NCBI GenBank assembly: GCA_024637395.1
Contig: JAGXFG010000050.1
Coordinates: forward strand, 1-64,000
Direction: 5' to 3'
DNA: 64,000 nt
From: Burkholderiaceae bacterium
GTDB lineage: Bacteria > Pseudomonadota > Gammaproteobacteria > Burkholderiales > Burkholderiaceae_E
In this document: positions 9,113 to 19,860 of the stretch, piece by piece
How positions within the stretch are numbered: position 1 is the first letter of the stretch
How the letters are laid out: each line of letters opens with the position of its first letter
Notes under the pieces: model-generated
What the model was told of the DNA's origin: nothing
The model's input: the letters and a program-made list of their open reading frames with translations, nothing else
Database searches by the model: none
Translations under genes and position numbers: made by a program

Positions 9113-9835
9113 TCAGGGGGCGATAATCGCCGAGTCGATACCGGCAGCCTTGAGACGCACCCGCGCCTTCTCGGCATCTTCCCGGGTCTTGAACGGACCA
9201 ACCCGGACCCTGATCCGCTCTCCCTTGGGGGTCGGGAGCCGCTCGGTATAGGCCTTCAATCCGGCCTTGCGGGCCCGCGCGAGCTGTTCCTTGGCACCCT
9301 TCTCGCTGGCAAAGGCGCCGATCTGGACCGCGAAGGGGCGCTCCGGCGAAGTACCGTTGGGAGCCGTCTTGACCGCCGTCGGCTTGGGCGCGGTGCCGGC
9401 GGCCTTCACAGCCTCGGCGCCCTGCCTGGGCTTGGCCGCGCTCGGGGGCGGCGTCACCGCGGCGGCCGGTTTGGTCTTGGAGGCGATTTCCGGCGCACCC
9501 GATTCGGCTGGCTCCGGCCCTGGCTGCGCGGCCTCAGGTTTGGGGGGTGGTGTTTCCGCTACCACCGCGGCGGCGGCGCTCGAATTTGCGCTGCTCTCCG
9601 GGGGGGATTGCGCCTCGGCCCGCGCTGGATCGCGCGGCTCCCGGGGCTGGATCTCGACCTGCACGTCCTGAACCGGCTTGCGGGGCTCGGAATCGAGGAA
9701 CAGCGGCAGCACCACCGCTGCCAGCAAAGCCAGCACGACGGCGCCCAGCAGACGCCGGCGCGCGCGTTTCTTCTCTTCTAGATCGGGGTCGGACGCCAGT
9801 GTATCTGGGGCGCGTTTGGGCATATCAGTTGGCAT
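9113..9835 (-). CDS. dedD: SPOR-domain inner-membrane protein, DedD-like
   Basis: Division-associated bitopic membrane protein of 240 residues. A short cytoplasmic N-terminus with RKR-type charges (EEKKRARRR) precedes one membrane helix (LLGAVVLALLAAVVLPLFL). A long Pro/Ala-rich periplasmic linker follows, then a C-terminal SPOR domain (PFAVQIGAFASEKGAKEQLA to IRVRVGPFKTREDAEKARVR) that binds denuded septal peptidoglycan. Position between folC and cvpA matches dedD in other proteobacteria. The first start, ATG at 9835, overlaps the folC stop by 11 bases; a second ATG at 9823 would also serve. Confidence 0.9.
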   Translation of the reverse strand: MPTDMPKRAPDTLASDPDLEEKKRARRRLLGAVVLALLAAVVLPLFLDSEPRKPVQDVQVEIQPREPRDPARAEAQSPPESSANSSAAAAVVAETPPPKPEAAQPGPEPAESGAPEIASKTKPAAAVTPPPSAAKPRQGAEAVKAAGTAPKPTAVKTAPNGTSPERPFAVQIGAFASEKGAKEQLARARKAGLKAYTERLPTPKGERIRVRVGPFKTREDAEKARVRLKAAGIDSAIIAP

Positions 9836-11225
9836 CCGCGTCTGGGGACAACTCGCGCTCCGCGAGAATGTCAGCCACGGTCAGGAAAGAACCGAAGATC
9901 ACGATTCTATCATCGCGACCAGCCACTTGCCGCGCCGCAGCAAGGCCTGCGCGCGGGCTGGGATGAGTCGAAACCTCCGCCGGGACACCAGCGCCTGGCT
10001 GGTCGTCGTTGAGCGCGGGGCCGATCCCCGCCCGAGCGGTCTGCGCGACGATTTCCTGCGCAAGTCCCGTGGCGGCAGCGGCGCGCTCGCCTGGCAACTC
10101 GACCACGAACCAGTGGCTGATCGTTCCCAGCAATGGTTCCAGCACCCCCGCGATGTCCTTGTCCGCCATGATCCCGAAGACCGCCATCGTGGCGCCGGTG
10201 CAGCCCTGCTCGGCGAGATTGCGGGCCAGTTGCGCGCTCGCGTGCGGGTTGTGCGCGACATCGAGCACGACCATCGGGTCACTCTCCAGCACCTGGAACC
10301 GCCCTGGCAGCCGCGCCGCCACCAGCCCGCGCTGAATCGCCAACCGGTCGCACCGTGGCTGGCCAGCCGAGCCGTCCAATCCCGTGGCGACTGGCAGCGC
10401 CTCGAGCGCGGCAATCGCCCCGGTCGCGTTGGCGATCTGGTTGGAACCGCGCAAGGCCGGCAGCGGCAGATCCTCGTGGCGCCATCCCCGACCCCAGCAG
10501 TTCCAACTCTGCCCGTGGACCTCGAAGCCAAAGTCCCGACCGATCAGCTGCAGTTCCGCTCCGATCTCGCCAGCGTAAGCGATCAGGCTCGCCGGTGGCC
10601 GATCGTCGCCGCACAAGGCCGGCCGGCCGCGCCGGAAGATGTGGGCCTTCTCCCAGCCGATCGATTCCCGGTTATCACCCAGAAAGACCTGGTGGTCGAT
10701 GTCGATGCAGGTCACGATCGAGCACTCGGCGTCGATCACGTTGACCGCGTCGAGCCTTCCTCCCAAACCGACCTCCAGGATCACGACGTCGGGAGCAGCG
10801 CGCTGGAACAGCGCCAGGATCGCGAGAGTGGTGAATTCGAAATAGGTCAGCGAGACCTCGGCCCGGGCCGTTTCGACCTGTTCCAGGTGCGCCACCAGCA
10901 GTTCATCGGCCACCGGTGCGCCGCCCAGCCGCGCACGCTCGTTGAAGCGCACCAGGTGCGGCGAGGTGTAGGTGGCGACCCGGTGCCCGGCCGCCGCGAG
11001 CATGGCTTCAAGCAGCGCGCAGGTCGAACCCTTGCCGTTGGTTCCGCCGACCGTGATCACCGGAGACGACAAGTGCAGGCCAAGCCGTTGAGCGACCAGG
11101 GCAACCCGGTCCAGGCCCAGCTCGATCGGCCGGGCGTGCAGCCGTTCGATGTACTCGAGCCATTGGCCCAGTGGCGCGGCGAGCGGCGGCGCGGTGCCAG
11201 CCTGACTGGTGCTGCTCGAGACCAC
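9825..11225 (-). CDS. folC: Bifunctional folylpolyglutamate/dihydrofolate synthase FolC
   Basis: Mur-ligase-like ATP-dependent enzyme that adds glutamate to dihydropteroate and to reduced folates; 466 residues. The P-loop is TVGGTNGKGSTCALLEAML, followed by TYTSPHLVRFNERARL and the omega-loop and metal regions LTYFEFTTLAILALF and VVILEVGLGGRLDAVN. The C-terminal domain carries VLDVAHNPHASAQLA. The start is the GTG at 11225, 23 bases after accD. accD-folC-dedD-cvpA is a widely conserved order, so these genes probably share one transcript. Confidence 0.96.
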   Translation of the reverse strand: MVSSSTSQAGTAPPLAAPLGQWLEYIERLHARPIELGLDRVALVAQRLGLHLSSPVITVGGTNGKGSTCALLEAMLAAAGHRVATYTSPHLVRFNERARLGGAPVADELLVAHLEQVETARAEVSLTYFEFTTLAILALFQRAAPDVVILEVGLGGRLDAVNVIDAECSIVTCIDIDHQVFLGDNRESIGWEKAHIFRRGRPALCGDDRPPASLIAYAGEIGAELQLIGRDFGFEVHGQSWNCWGRGWRHEDLPLPALRGSNQIANATGAIAALEALPVATGLDGSAGQPRCDRLAIQRGLVAARLPGRFQVLESDPMVVLDVAHNPHASAQLARNLAEQGCTGATMAVFGIMADKDIAGVLEPLLGTISHWFVVELPGERAAAATGLAQEIVAQTARAGIGPALNDDQPGAGVPAEVSTHPSPRAGLAAARQVAGRDDRIVIFGSFLTVADILAERELSPDADAN

Positions 11226-11248
11226 GCGCTCGGAAGCCCGGGCCTTGA

Positions 11249-12118
11249 TCAGGCCAGCGTGTCGATGGGCTGCTTGTGCAGCAAGGCCAGCAACTGGGCG
11301 ATCTCATCGCGGAGATTGCGGCGGTCGACGATCATGTCCACGGCGCCCTTCTCGATCAGGAATTCGGCCCGCTGGAACCCCTCGGGCAGTTTCTCGCGCA
11401 CGGTCTGTTCGATCACCCGTGGGCCCGCGAAGCCGATCAGGGCCTTGGGCTCGGCGATCACCACATCGCCAATGAAGGCGAAACTCGCCGATACCCCGCC
11501 CATGGTGGGATCGGTCAGCACCGAGATGTAGGGCAAGTGGGCCTCCGCGAGCTTCCTGAGCATCGCCGTGGTCTTGGCCATCTGCAGCAGCGAGAGCATT
11601 CCCTCCTGCATCCGTGCGCCGCCCGAGGCCGCGACGCAGATGAACGCGACCCGCTGCTCGATCGCCGCCTGCACGCCGCGGGCGAAGCGCTCACCGACGA
11701 CCGAACCCATCGAGCCGCCCATGAAATCGAATTCGAAGGCCGCCACGACCACCGGCAGCGAACGAATCGCCCCGCCCATCACCACCAGCGCATCGGTCTC
11801 GCCCGTCTGCTCGATTGCCTCTTGCAGCCGATCCGGATACTTGCGGCTGTCGCGAAACTTCAGGACGTCGAGCGGCAGGACCTCCTGGCCGATCTCGTAG
11901 CGCCCCTCCTGGTCGAGCAGCGTATCGATCCGCAGCCGGGCGTCGATGCGCATGTGGTGCGAGCACTTCGGGCAGACGTTGAGGTTGGCGACCAGGTCGG
12001 CCGAATACAGCGCAGCCTCGCAGGCCCGGCACTTGACCCAGACGCCTTCCGGCACCCGCTTGCCACCAGAACTGGAACGCTTGATCCGCGGGGGCAACAG
12101 TTTTTCGAGCCAGCTCAT
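11249..12118 (-). CDS. accD: Acetyl-CoA carboxylase carboxyltransferase subunit beta AccD
   Basis: Beta half of the carboxyltransferase that moves CO2 from biotin to acetyl-CoA, forming malonyl-CoA; 289 residues. The N-terminal four-cysteine zinc finger is present (C30, C33, C49, C52 in [12 protein letters not shown]...VCPKC). The crotonase-like core has the oxyanion segments [20 protein letters not shown] and [19 protein letters not shown]. Full length. It follows trpA by 9 bases, the usual trpFBA-accD-folC betaproteobacterial arrangement. Confidence 0.97.
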   Translation of the reverse strand: MSWLEKLLPPRIKRSSSGGKRVPEGVWVKCRACEAALYSADLVANLNVCPKCSHHMRIDARLRIDTLLDQEGRYEIGQEVLPLDVLKFRDSRKYPDRLQEAIEQTGETDALVVMGGAIRSLPVVVAAFEFDFMGGSMGSVVGERFARGVQAAIEQRVAFICVAASGGARMQEGMLSLLQMAKTTAMLRKLAEAHLPYISVLTDPTMGGVSASFAFIGDVVIAEPKALIGFAGPRVIEQTVREKLPEGFQRAEFLIEKGAVDMIVDRRNLRDEIAQLLALLHKQPIDTLA

Positions 12119-12127
12119 GCCTTGTCC

Positions 12128-12931
12128 TCAGCTCTCGTCGAGCGCCTGCCTGATCCCGGCGATGAAGCTGCCGGCCCGTGCAATGGCCTGCCCGGGATCG
12201 CCATCGTCGATCAATTCGATCAGCCGCGATCCGATCACCACCGCATCGGCATGCTCGCCCAGTGCGCGCGCGGTCGGGCCGTCGCGAATACCGAATCCTA
12301 CCCCCACCGGCAGCGCGATCCTCGCCTTGATGCGCGCCAGCTGCGCGATGACATCGGCAGTATCGAGGTTCCCGGCGCCGGTCACCCCGCGCAGCGACAC
12401 GTAATAGACGTAGCCGCTGGCGAGCTTGGCCACCGCATCGATGCGCTCCTCTCCGGAGGTCGGCGCCAACAGGTAGATCGGATCGACCCCGGCGGTGCGC
12501 GCCGCAGCGGCGAAGTCAGCCGACTCCTCGGGCGGATAATCGACCACCAGTACGCCATCGACGCCGGCTTTGGCCGCGGCGGCCAGGAAGGCTGCGCTGC
12601 CCATGCGCTCGATCGGGTTGGCATAGCCCATCAGCACCACCGGGGTCGCGCTGTCGGTACTGCGGAAGGCGCTCACGAAATCAAGCACGTCGGTCATGCC
12701 GACGCCATCGCGCAGCGCATGTTCGCTGGCGCGCTGGATCACTGGCCCATCGGCCATCGGATCCGAAAATGGCACCCCCAGCTCGATCACGTCGGCGCCG
12801 CTGGCTGCCAGCGCATGCATCAGCGGCACCGTGGTCGCACGCTCGGGATAGCCGGCGGTAACGAACGGGATCAATGCCACCCGCCCGGCCACGTGCAGGC
12901 TTTCGAACCTCTCGCGCATCCGGGCACTCAA
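12128..12931 (-). CDS. trpA: Tryptophan synthase alpha subunit TrpA
   Basis: Cleaves indole-3-glycerol phosphate to indole and glyceraldehyde-3-phosphate; 267 residues as annotated. Catalytic Glu50 and Asp61 are in [18 protein letters not shown], and the phosphate-binding loop [20 protein letters not shown] is intact. I chose the TTG at 12931 because GGGGAG lies seven bases before it and the protein then starts [12 protein letters not shown], close to other TrpA proteins. An ATG at 12919 and a TTG at 12946 are alternatives. It follows trpB by 35 bases without an intervening gene. Confidence 0.96.
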   Translation of the reverse strand: MSARMRERFESLHVAGRVALIPFVTAGYPERATTVPLMHALAASGADVIELGVPFSDPMADGPVIQRASEHALRDGVGMTDVLDFVSAFRSTDSATPVVLMGYANPIERMGSAAFLAAAAKAGVDGVLVVDYPPEESADFAAAARTAGVDPIYLLAPTSGEERIDAVAKLASGYVYYVSLRGVTGAGNLDTADVIAQLARIKARIALPVGVGFGIRDGPTARALGEHADAVVIGSRLIELIDDGDPGQAIARAGSFIAGIRQALDES

Positions 12932-12966
12932 TGCCGCTCTCCCCAAAACCGCCGCAGTGTTCGCAT

Positions 12967-14162
<1,196 letters not shown>

Positions 14163-14166
<4 letters not shown>

Positions 14167-14837
14167 CGTTCCCCCTCGCCCGTGACCGCCCCTGGCATTT
14201 CACGCCGGGCATCTGCCAGCAGGACTTGCTGCACGAATCGCGCCATCTTTTCGCTGTCCTTTTCCCTCGGATCGGCACCCTGGATGCCACTCGAAACGTC
14301 GACCCCGGTAGGGGCAACCTGTTCAATTGAACGCCCGACATTTTCCACTGTCAGGCCGCCGGCGAGAATCAACCGGGTGGGCCTCTGCCGCGGGATCGCC
14401 GCCCAGTCGAAACGCTTGCCGCTACCCCCGAAATCGCTACTGAACGAGTCGGCAATGAAGGCCTCGGCGGCGGGAAAGCGGGCAAATGATTCTAGCAAAT
14501 CATCCTGCCCGCGGACCCTGACCGCCCGCCAGTATGGCACTCCCGCCGCCAGCGCCCGGGCGCACTGCGCCGGAGATTCGTCCCCATGGAACTGGACCAC
14601 GTCGAGACCCACCCGGGTCATCGTCTGCGCCAGCACGCTCTCCTCAGGGTCGACGAACAGGCCCACCACTGCCACCCATGACGGTGCCCGCCGGCGCAGG
14701 GCAATCGCCTCGTCGATCGCCAGGAACCGCGAGCTCCCGGGGTGAAAGACCAGCCCGATGGCGTCGACCCCGAGCGCTGCCGCCGTATCGACGTCACCCG
14801 GTCGCACCATTCCGCAGAACTTGATCCGCGTTCGCAT
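14163..14837 (-). CDS. trpF: Phosphoribosylanthranilate isomerase TrpF
   Basis: TIM-barrel isomerase of the tryptophan pathway; 224 residues. Motifs are the N-terminal [16 protein letters not shown] with the catalytic cysteine (C8), [36 protein letters not shown] and the terminal phosphate loop [17 protein letters not shown] containing the catalytic aspartate. Its stop overlaps the trpB GTG by four bases. It begins three bases after the truA stop, so truA-trpFBA-accD-folC may be a single transcript. Confidence 0.96.
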
Positions 14838-14840
14838 CTG

Positions 14841-15644
14841 TTACTCCAGCCGGGACGCGCCCTGCCACAATGGCATCCCCGGAGGCGGGGTTGGCAGCCC
14901 GAAATGCTCATCGTACGTCACCGCCTGCAGGTACAACCCCTCCGCTGAAAAGGTCGGGGCCGCAAGGCTGCGATCGCGCCCCTCCAGCACCGCGCCGATC
15001 CAGTGCTCGGGGTGCCGTCCGGTTCCGACGTAGACCAGCGAGCCGACGATGTTGCGCACCATGTGGTGCAGAAAAGCATTGCCCTCGAAGCAGAGCGCGA
15101 GCAGCGGTCCCGACTCGTCGATGGTGAGCGATTCGATGCGCCGCACCGGCGTCTTCGCCTGGCATTGCGACGAGCGAAACGCCGAAAAATCGTGCTCGCC
15201 GACCAGGCGCCTGGCGCCGGCCCGCATGGCCGCGACGTCGAGGTCGCGAAATACCCAGCCTGCCCGTCCGACCCAGAGCGGATGGCGCACCGCAGCCCGG
15301 TGGATCAGGTAGACGTAGCGCCGTGACCGGGCGCTGAAGCGGGCGTGGAAATCCGGATCGACCTCCTGGGCATGAAGCACCGCCACCGCCGCCGGCAGTC
15401 TGGCATTGGTGCCGCGCACCCAGGCATGCACTGGCCGTGCGGTATCGGTGTCGAAATGGACCACCTGAGCGGTGGCGTGCACCCCGGCGTCGGTCCGACC
15501 GGCACAGGTCACCCGCAGCGGGTGTCCGGCCAACGCCGCCAGCGACGCTTCCAGCGCGTCCTGAATCGCGCCACCGCCCGATTGCGTCTGCCAGCCGGAG
15601 AAGTGGCTACCGTCGTAGCCAAGGATCAGGGCGATTCGTTTCAC
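14841..15644 (-). CDS. truA: tRNA pseudouridine(38-40) synthase TruA
   Basis: Isomerises uridines 38-40 in the tRNA anticodon arm; 267 residues from the chosen start. The catalytic aspartate is D52 in VTCAGRTDAGVHATAQVVHF. YDGSHFSGWQTQ near the N-terminus and FLHHMVRNIVGSLVYVG in the C-terminal half complete the family pattern. I favour the GTG at 15644 (MKRIALILGYDG). A TTG at 15653 lies in the T-tract of the fimV terminator and is an unlikely start on a read-through message. Neither has a strong ribosome site. It lies between fimV and trpF. Confidence 0.94.
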   Translation of the reverse strand: MKRIALILGYDGSHFSGWQTQSGGGAIQDALEASLAALAGHPLRVTCAGRTDAGVHATAQVVHFDTDTARPVHAWVRGTNARLPAAVAVLHAQEVDPDFHARFSARSRRYVYLIHRAAVRHPLWVGRAGWVFRDLDVAAMRAGARRLVGEHDFSAFRSSQCQAKTPVRRIESLTIDESGPLLALCFEGNAFLHHMVRNIVGSLVYVGTGRHPEHWIGAVLEGRDRSLAAPTFSAEGLYLQAVTYDEHFGLPTPPPGMPLWQGASRLE

Positions 15645-15651
15645 GATGCTC

Positions 15652-15683
15652 AAAAAAAATGCGGGAAAGCCAAGCTTTCCCGC
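15652..15683 (-). terminator. Intrinsic terminator after fimV
   Basis: On the minus strand a perfect ten-pair stem GCGGGAAAGC / GCTTTCCCGC with a three-base loop is followed by an A and eight Ts. It lies 45 bases after the fimV stop and directly before truA, so it should reduce read-through from fimV into the truA-trp genes. Confidence 0.9.
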
Positions 15684-15727
15684 GGTTTACCCAAGGTGCA
15701 AGAGCCGCCGCCAGCGGCCGCCGGCAC

Positions 15728-18586
15728 CTAGCGAATCTTGGCCAGCAGCGTGCGTGCCTGTTCCTGCTGGGACGAATCCCCGCCGGCGATGACTTCTTCC
15801 AGCAACTCGCGTGCTCCTTCCTTGTCGCCGATCTCTTCATAGGCCCCGGCCAGATCGAGCTTGGTCGCCATCTCCTGCCAGCGCTCCGCGTCGCCATCGA
15901 CTGGCAGGGTCACCGTGTCAGGGTTCAGGTCGAGACCGATCGACGACAGGTCAACCATCCCCGGTTCGGGCTCCAGCGGTCCGCTGAGCGTATCGAAGGA
16001 GGGAATATCGACGTCGTACTCGTGCAGATCGGCGATCGCGTCCGGCTCGGCTCGTGCCGCCGACTTCGCAGTGGCCGACCTCTTGTCTGGCGCCCGGCGG
16101 GATTGGCCGGACCCAGTGGTTTCGACCTCGGCAGACTGGTCCCCACCGATATCGAGCGATGGCAGTTCAATACGCCCATCGAGCGACTTCTCGAGGCTTG
16201 ACCCGTGGGACTGCGCCGGCGCGGTATCGGCCGCACGCTGCTTCTCGGCCCGCACTACCGTCGAATCCGCTGCGGTGTCGAGCTGGAAATCGAGGTCGGT
16301 AAGGGTCGTTCCGGCTGTGTTCGGCCCGCTGCCGGCCACTGCCGGTTCGGGTTCGGTCACGGCCGGCCCTGATTCGGTCATTGCCGGTCCGGGTTCGGTC
16401 ACTGCCAGCCAGGGTTCGGTCACTGCCGGCGCCGCGTCTTCCCCCGCGCCGAGTCCGGCGGGAGCGCCAGTTACGGTGTCGGGCTCGTTGACCGGCTCCT
16501 CGCCGGTATACAAGGGGTTCTCCGGATCGATCGCCAGCCCGAGCATCACGACCTTGGGCCATTCCTCGTTCTGCCCACCGGTCATGGTGAACATCTCCTG
16601 GGCCAGCGCTCCCAAGCCACCCACGTCGCTGCGCCCGGCCAGTATTTCACCCAGTTTCAGTCGAATCGCCTGGCGGTCGGGTTGGCGGACAAGGGCCTCG
16701 CGCAGGATCTCTTCGGCCTGCGCTTCACGCCCATAGGCGATGTAGACCTCGGCCTCGGCGATCGGATCGACCTCGGTGGAATGCACTTCGAGCCCGTTGT
16801 TCCGAGTGCTGGTCCCGAACAGGCTGTCGCCCGTGTCAACCTTCTGCCCACCGGTCGCCCCGAACAGCGAATTCGCGGTAAAGGCGTCGGTCGCGACCAG
16901 GCTGTCCTCGAAGCGTTCGACGCTCTTGCGCCGCCGGCGCACGTACCAGGCGTAGAAACCACCCAGCAGGGCCAGTCCACCCAGTCCGGGCAGCAGCAAC
17001 GGGTTCTCGATCAGTTCATCGAAGAAACTGGGCGCCTGCGGGGCCGGCACCGGCGGTTTGGCCGCTTCCGGAGCTGGCTGAATGGCGGGCGACGGGGTGG
17101 GCGCCTCGGTGGGCGACGGGGTGGGCGACGGGGTGGGCGCCTCGGCTGCCGGCGCCGCCGCCGGAGCGGGGCTTTCGGCAGGAGCCGCGCTCGTCACGGC
17201 AGCCGGCGCGGCCGGAGCCTCAACCACTGCCGCCGGCGCCGATGCCGCTTCCCCGGCTGGTTCGGGCGCTGCTGTCACAGCTCCCGCGACCGGCCGGGAA
17301 CTCATCCGGGCCTCCGACAACTGGCGTTCGAGATCGGCCAGTTGGCGATTCTTGAGTTCGAGCAGTTTCTGCAGATCGGCAACGTTGCGTTCGAGGTCGG
17401 TCATCCGCGACTGCATTTCCCGCAGTGCAGCGCCGCTGGCCACCTGCGCTTCGGCGGCCTGTCCGACAGCCGCGCCCCCGGAGGCTCCCTTGCCGCCGCC
17501 GGCGTCCGAAGCACCGCCGGCAGCAGTGCCGGAGACGCCCTGCTTGGAGAGTTTGAGCTGGTCACCCGGTACGCTGGGAGCGCGCTCGGGCGCCTTGGGG
17601 CCGATCGCCCCGACCGCCGCCTGTCCCGCACTGGTGGCCGGGATCTCGCGCGCCGCTTCGGCAAGCCGCATCCGATAAGCCTGGAATTCGCGGGCGCTCT
17701 CGCGCAGTTCGCGGCTTGCCTCCGCTGGATCGATCGCCAGTGTGACGGCGGTATCCGGAACCTTGAGCGTGCGCCCCGAGTACATCTGATGCGGACTGCC
17801 GAAGAACACCTCCGGATTCGCCCGGTACAGCGAGATGATCATCTGGTCGAGGGTTGCCGCCTGCGGCCTGACGCCGGCGGCGATCTCGGTCAGGGTGTCG
17901 CCCCGATTCACCATCACGCCACCTGGCGTTGCGGCCGGAACCGGTTTCGAGGACCGTGCTCCGGTCTTGGCCGCTGGTGCGGCAGCGACCGCAGCCGCTT
18001 TGGCGGGGGCGGGGGCCGGGGCCGCAGCGGTTGCCGGGGCCGACGGTTTCACCGGCGCTGCCACAATGCTGGCCGCAGTCACCGGAGCGCTGGCGCTCGT
18101 CGGCCGGGCAGCCACTTCCGCCGACCGGGCGGCGGTGAGCCGCATCTCAGGCGGGTCGAGCAGGAACGTGTATTCCCGCATCAGCCTGCCGCTGGCCCAG
18201 TTCAGTTCGACCAGCAGATCCATGAACGCTTCGTTCACCGGGCGGCGGGAGGTGATCGTGATCACCGGTCGACCGTCAGCCCGGCGGACAATTGCCACCG
18301 CCATGGCGGAAACCGCCGGGTTGTACTGCAAGCCTGCCTGCCGGAACGCATCAGGCGAGGCGATTCGTGCCGTCATCGTGGCGGCTTCATCGGCACCCAG
18401 CGCAGCAATCTCGACTTCGGCACGCAATGGTTGACCGAGCCCCGATTGGACCGTCAGTCGTCCCAGTCCGGCACCAAACGCCGGCGCACAAAAACCGGTC
18501 GCAATGGCTAGTGCAACGGCTGCGGCAAGCGCTTTCGGTCGAACCGAGAAGCATGACAAAACAGGTTCAATATTCCGTGTAGGCAC
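15728..18586 (-). CDS. fimV: FimV/HubP polar hub protein
   Basis: Large inner-membrane protein that organises the cell pole and type IV pilus function; 952 residues. Order: signal peptide (to about residue 38, ending PAFGA), FimV N-terminal domain (LGRLTVQSGLGQPLRAEVEI), Ala/Pro linker, LysM peptidoglycan-binding domain at about 224-278, coiled coil (MTDLERNVADLQKLLELKN), Pro/Thr repeats, one membrane helix near 530-550 and an acidic cytoplasmic part with TPR-like segments and the FimV C-terminal signature (LDLAGAYEEIGDKEGARELL). The GTG at 18586 follows AAGGGGAA; a start further upstream has no ribosome site. asd-fimV-truA order is typical of the lineage. Confidence 0.93.
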   Translation of the reverse strand: MPTRNIEPVLSCFSVRPKALAAAVALAIATGFCAPAFGAGLGRLTVQSGLGQPLRAEVEIAALGADEAATMTARIASPDAFRQAGLQYNPAVSAMAVAIVRRADGRPVITITSRRPVNEAFMDLLVELNWASGRLMREYTFLLDPPEMRLTAARSAEVAARPTSASAPVTAASIVAAPVKPSAPATAAAPAPAPAKAAAVAAAPAAKTGARSSKPVPAATPGGVMVNRGDTLTEIAAGVRPQAATLDQMIISLYRANPEVFFGSPHQMYSGRTLKVPDTAVTLAIDPAEASRELRESAREFQAYRMRLAEAAREIPATSAGQAAVGAIGPKAPERAPSVPGDQLKLSKQGVSGTAAGGASDAGGGKGASGGAAVGQAAEAQVASGAALREMQSRMTDLERNVADLQKLLELKNRQLADLERQLSEARMSSRPVAGAVTAAPEPAGEAASAPAAVVEAPAAPAAVTSAAPAESPAPAAAPAAEAPTPSPTPSPTEAPTPSPAIQPAPEAAKPPVPAPQAPSFFDELIENPLLLPGLGGLALLGGFYAWYVRRRRKSVERFEDSLVATDAFTANSLFGATGGQKVDTGDSLFGTSTRNNGLEVHSTEVDPIAEAEVYIAYGREAQAEEILREALVRQPDRQAIRLKLGEILAGRSDVGGLGALAQEMFTMTGGQNEEWPKVVMLGLAIDPENPLYTGEEPVNEPDTVTGAPAGLGAGEDAAPAVTEPWLAVTEPGPAMTESGPAVTEPEPAVAGSGPNTAGTTLTDLDFQLDTAADSTVVRAEKQRAADTAPAQSHGSSLEKSLDGRIELPSLDIGGDQSAEVETTGSGQSRRAPDKRSATAKSAARAEPDAIADLHEYDVDIPSFDTLSGPLEPEPGMVDLSSIGLDLNPDTVTLPVDGDAERWQEMATKLDLAGAYEEIGDKEGARELLEEVIAGGDSSQQEQARTLLAKIR
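16340..16423 (-). repeat. Four 21-bp imperfect tandem repeats inside fimV
   Basis: Units at 16340-16360, 16361-16381, 16382-16402 and 16403-16423 share a core reading GTCACTGCCGG/TTCGGG in one or other orientation. They encode a seven-residue repeat of the type AVTEPGP in the cytoplasmic acidic linker of FimV; a degenerate fifth copy flanks the array. Length changes would stay in frame. Confidence 0.85.
17087..17145 (-). repeat. Pro/Thr-coding short tandem repeats in fimV
   Basis: A GGGCGACGGGGT-type 12-base unit recurs three times, with two GGGCGCCTCGG-type interruptions, coding for a PSPTPSPTEAPTPSP-like periplasmic linker just before the FimV membrane helix. In-frame length variation is plausible. 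Confidence 0.75.
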
Positions 18587-18618
18587 GGCATTCCCCTTAC
18601 GAACTTCTCGACGAATCG

Positions 18619-18647
18619 AGGCTAGCATCAGACACTTGCACACGCAA
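18619..18647 (-). promoter_or_regulatory. Putative sigma-70 promoter of fimV
   Basis: On the minus strand TTGCGT (18642-18647) and TAGCCT (18619-18624) are separated by 17 bases, and the -10 is preceded by TG to make an extended -10. The predicted start would be about 25 bases before the GTG of fimV. Confidence 0.45.
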
Positions 18648-18698
18648 GCTAAAGTGCAGTCGAGGGTTCCGGAATGTCTCCCGAACCCGACGAACGGC

Positions 18699-19805
18699 CT
18701 AATTTTGCAGGATTCGCAGCATCCGGCGCAGCGGTTCGGCAGCGCCCCAGAGCAACTGGTCGCCGACCGTAAATGCGCTCAGGAACTCGGGACCCATCGA
18801 AAGTTTGCGCAGGCGGCCCACCGGCACGGTCAACTTGCCGGTCACTGCCGCCGGGCTGAGTTCTCGGATGCTCTCCTCGCGCCGGTTCGGGATGCGCCGC
18901 ACCCACTCGTTGCCCGAATCGACGATCGCCTCGATGTCGGCGAGCGGCACATCGCGGCGCAATTTGATGGTCATCGCCTGGCTGTGGCAGCGCATCGCGC
19001 CCACCCGGACACACAGGCTCTCGACCGGAATGTGGCCCTCGCCCTGTTGCGGCAAGCCGAGGATCTTGTTGCACTCGGCGTCGCCCTTCCATTCCTCGCG
19101 CGAGGTGCCGTTGCCGAGATCCTTGTCGATCCAGGGGATAAGGCTGCCGGCGAGCGCCACCCCGAAGTTATCCACCGGGAAACCGGGGGAAACCAGGGTC
19201 TGCGCCACCTTGCGGTCAATCTCCAGGATCGCCGACTTGGGGTCGGCCAGCAATGGCGCCACCGCGGCGTGGGCCGCGCCCATCTGGGCGATCAGTTCGC
19301 GCATGTTCTGCGCCCCGGCCCCGGAAGCGGCCTGGTAGGTCATTGCCGTGATCCACTCGATCAGGCCTTCGCGGAACAGCCCGTTGAGCGCCATCATCAT
19401 CAGGCTGACCGTGCAGTTGCCGCCAACGAAGTCGCGCGTGCCGGCCGCGAGCGCCGCGTCGATGACGTTGCGGTTGAGCGGGTCGAGGATGATGACCGAA
19501 TGGTCCTTCATCCGCAAGGTCGACGCGGCATCGATCCAGTAGCCCTTCCAGCCAGCTTCGCGCAGCTTGCCGAATACCGCGCCGGTGTAGTCCCCGCCCT
19601 GGCAGGTCACGATCACGTCCATGGCCCGCAGCGCGTCGATGGACATCGCGTCCTTGAGCTTGTCCGCGCCCAGCGGCGCGTCGCCGCCGACGTCGGAGGT
19701 GCTGAAGAATACCGGCTCGATCAGCCGGAAATCGTCTTCCTCGTGCATGCGCTGCATCAGCACCGAGCCGACCATCCCGCGCCAGCCGACCATTCCCACT
19801 TTCAT
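18699..19805 (-). CDS. asd: Aspartate-semialdehyde dehydrogenase Asd
   Basis: Reduces aspartyl phosphate to the semialdehyde for lysine, threonine and methionine; 368 residues, of the gammaproteobacterial-type (E. coli-like) Asd. The NADP-binding start is [16 protein letters not shown], and the catalytic cysteine is C131 in [26 protein letters not shown] carries the general-base histidine. The ATG at 19805 has AGGA seven bases upstream; a second ATG at 19811 adds two residues. It lies between leuB and fimV, with 55 bases after leuB. Confidence 0.96.
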   Translation of the reverse strand: MKVGMVGWRGMVGSVLMQRMHEEDDFRLIEPVFFSTSDVGGDAPLGADKLKDAMSIDALRAMDVIVTCQGGDYTGAVFGKLREAGWKGYWIDAASTLRMKDHSVIILDPLNRNVIDAALAAGTRDFVGGNCTVSLMMMALNGLFREGLIEWITAMTYQAASGAGAQNMRELIAQMGAAHAAVAPLLADPKSAILEIDRKVAQTLVSPGFPVDNFGVALAGSLIPWIDKDLGNGTSREEWKGDAECNKILGLPQQGEGHIPVESLCVRVGAMRCHSQAMTIKLRRDVPLADIEAIVDSGNEWVRRIPNRREESIRELSPAAVTGKLTVPVGRLRKLSMGPEFLSAFTVGDQLLWGAAEPLRRMLRILQN

Positions 19806-19860
19806 TGCCATTTCCTGACGTCCTTTACTGAAATTGAACTTCCCGACCCGCCCCCGCCTG

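Noticed and set aside
16682-18511. Plus-strand open frame of 609 codons opposite fimV
   Set aside because: Arg/Gly-rich antisense of the fimV repeats with no ribosome site or recognised domain.
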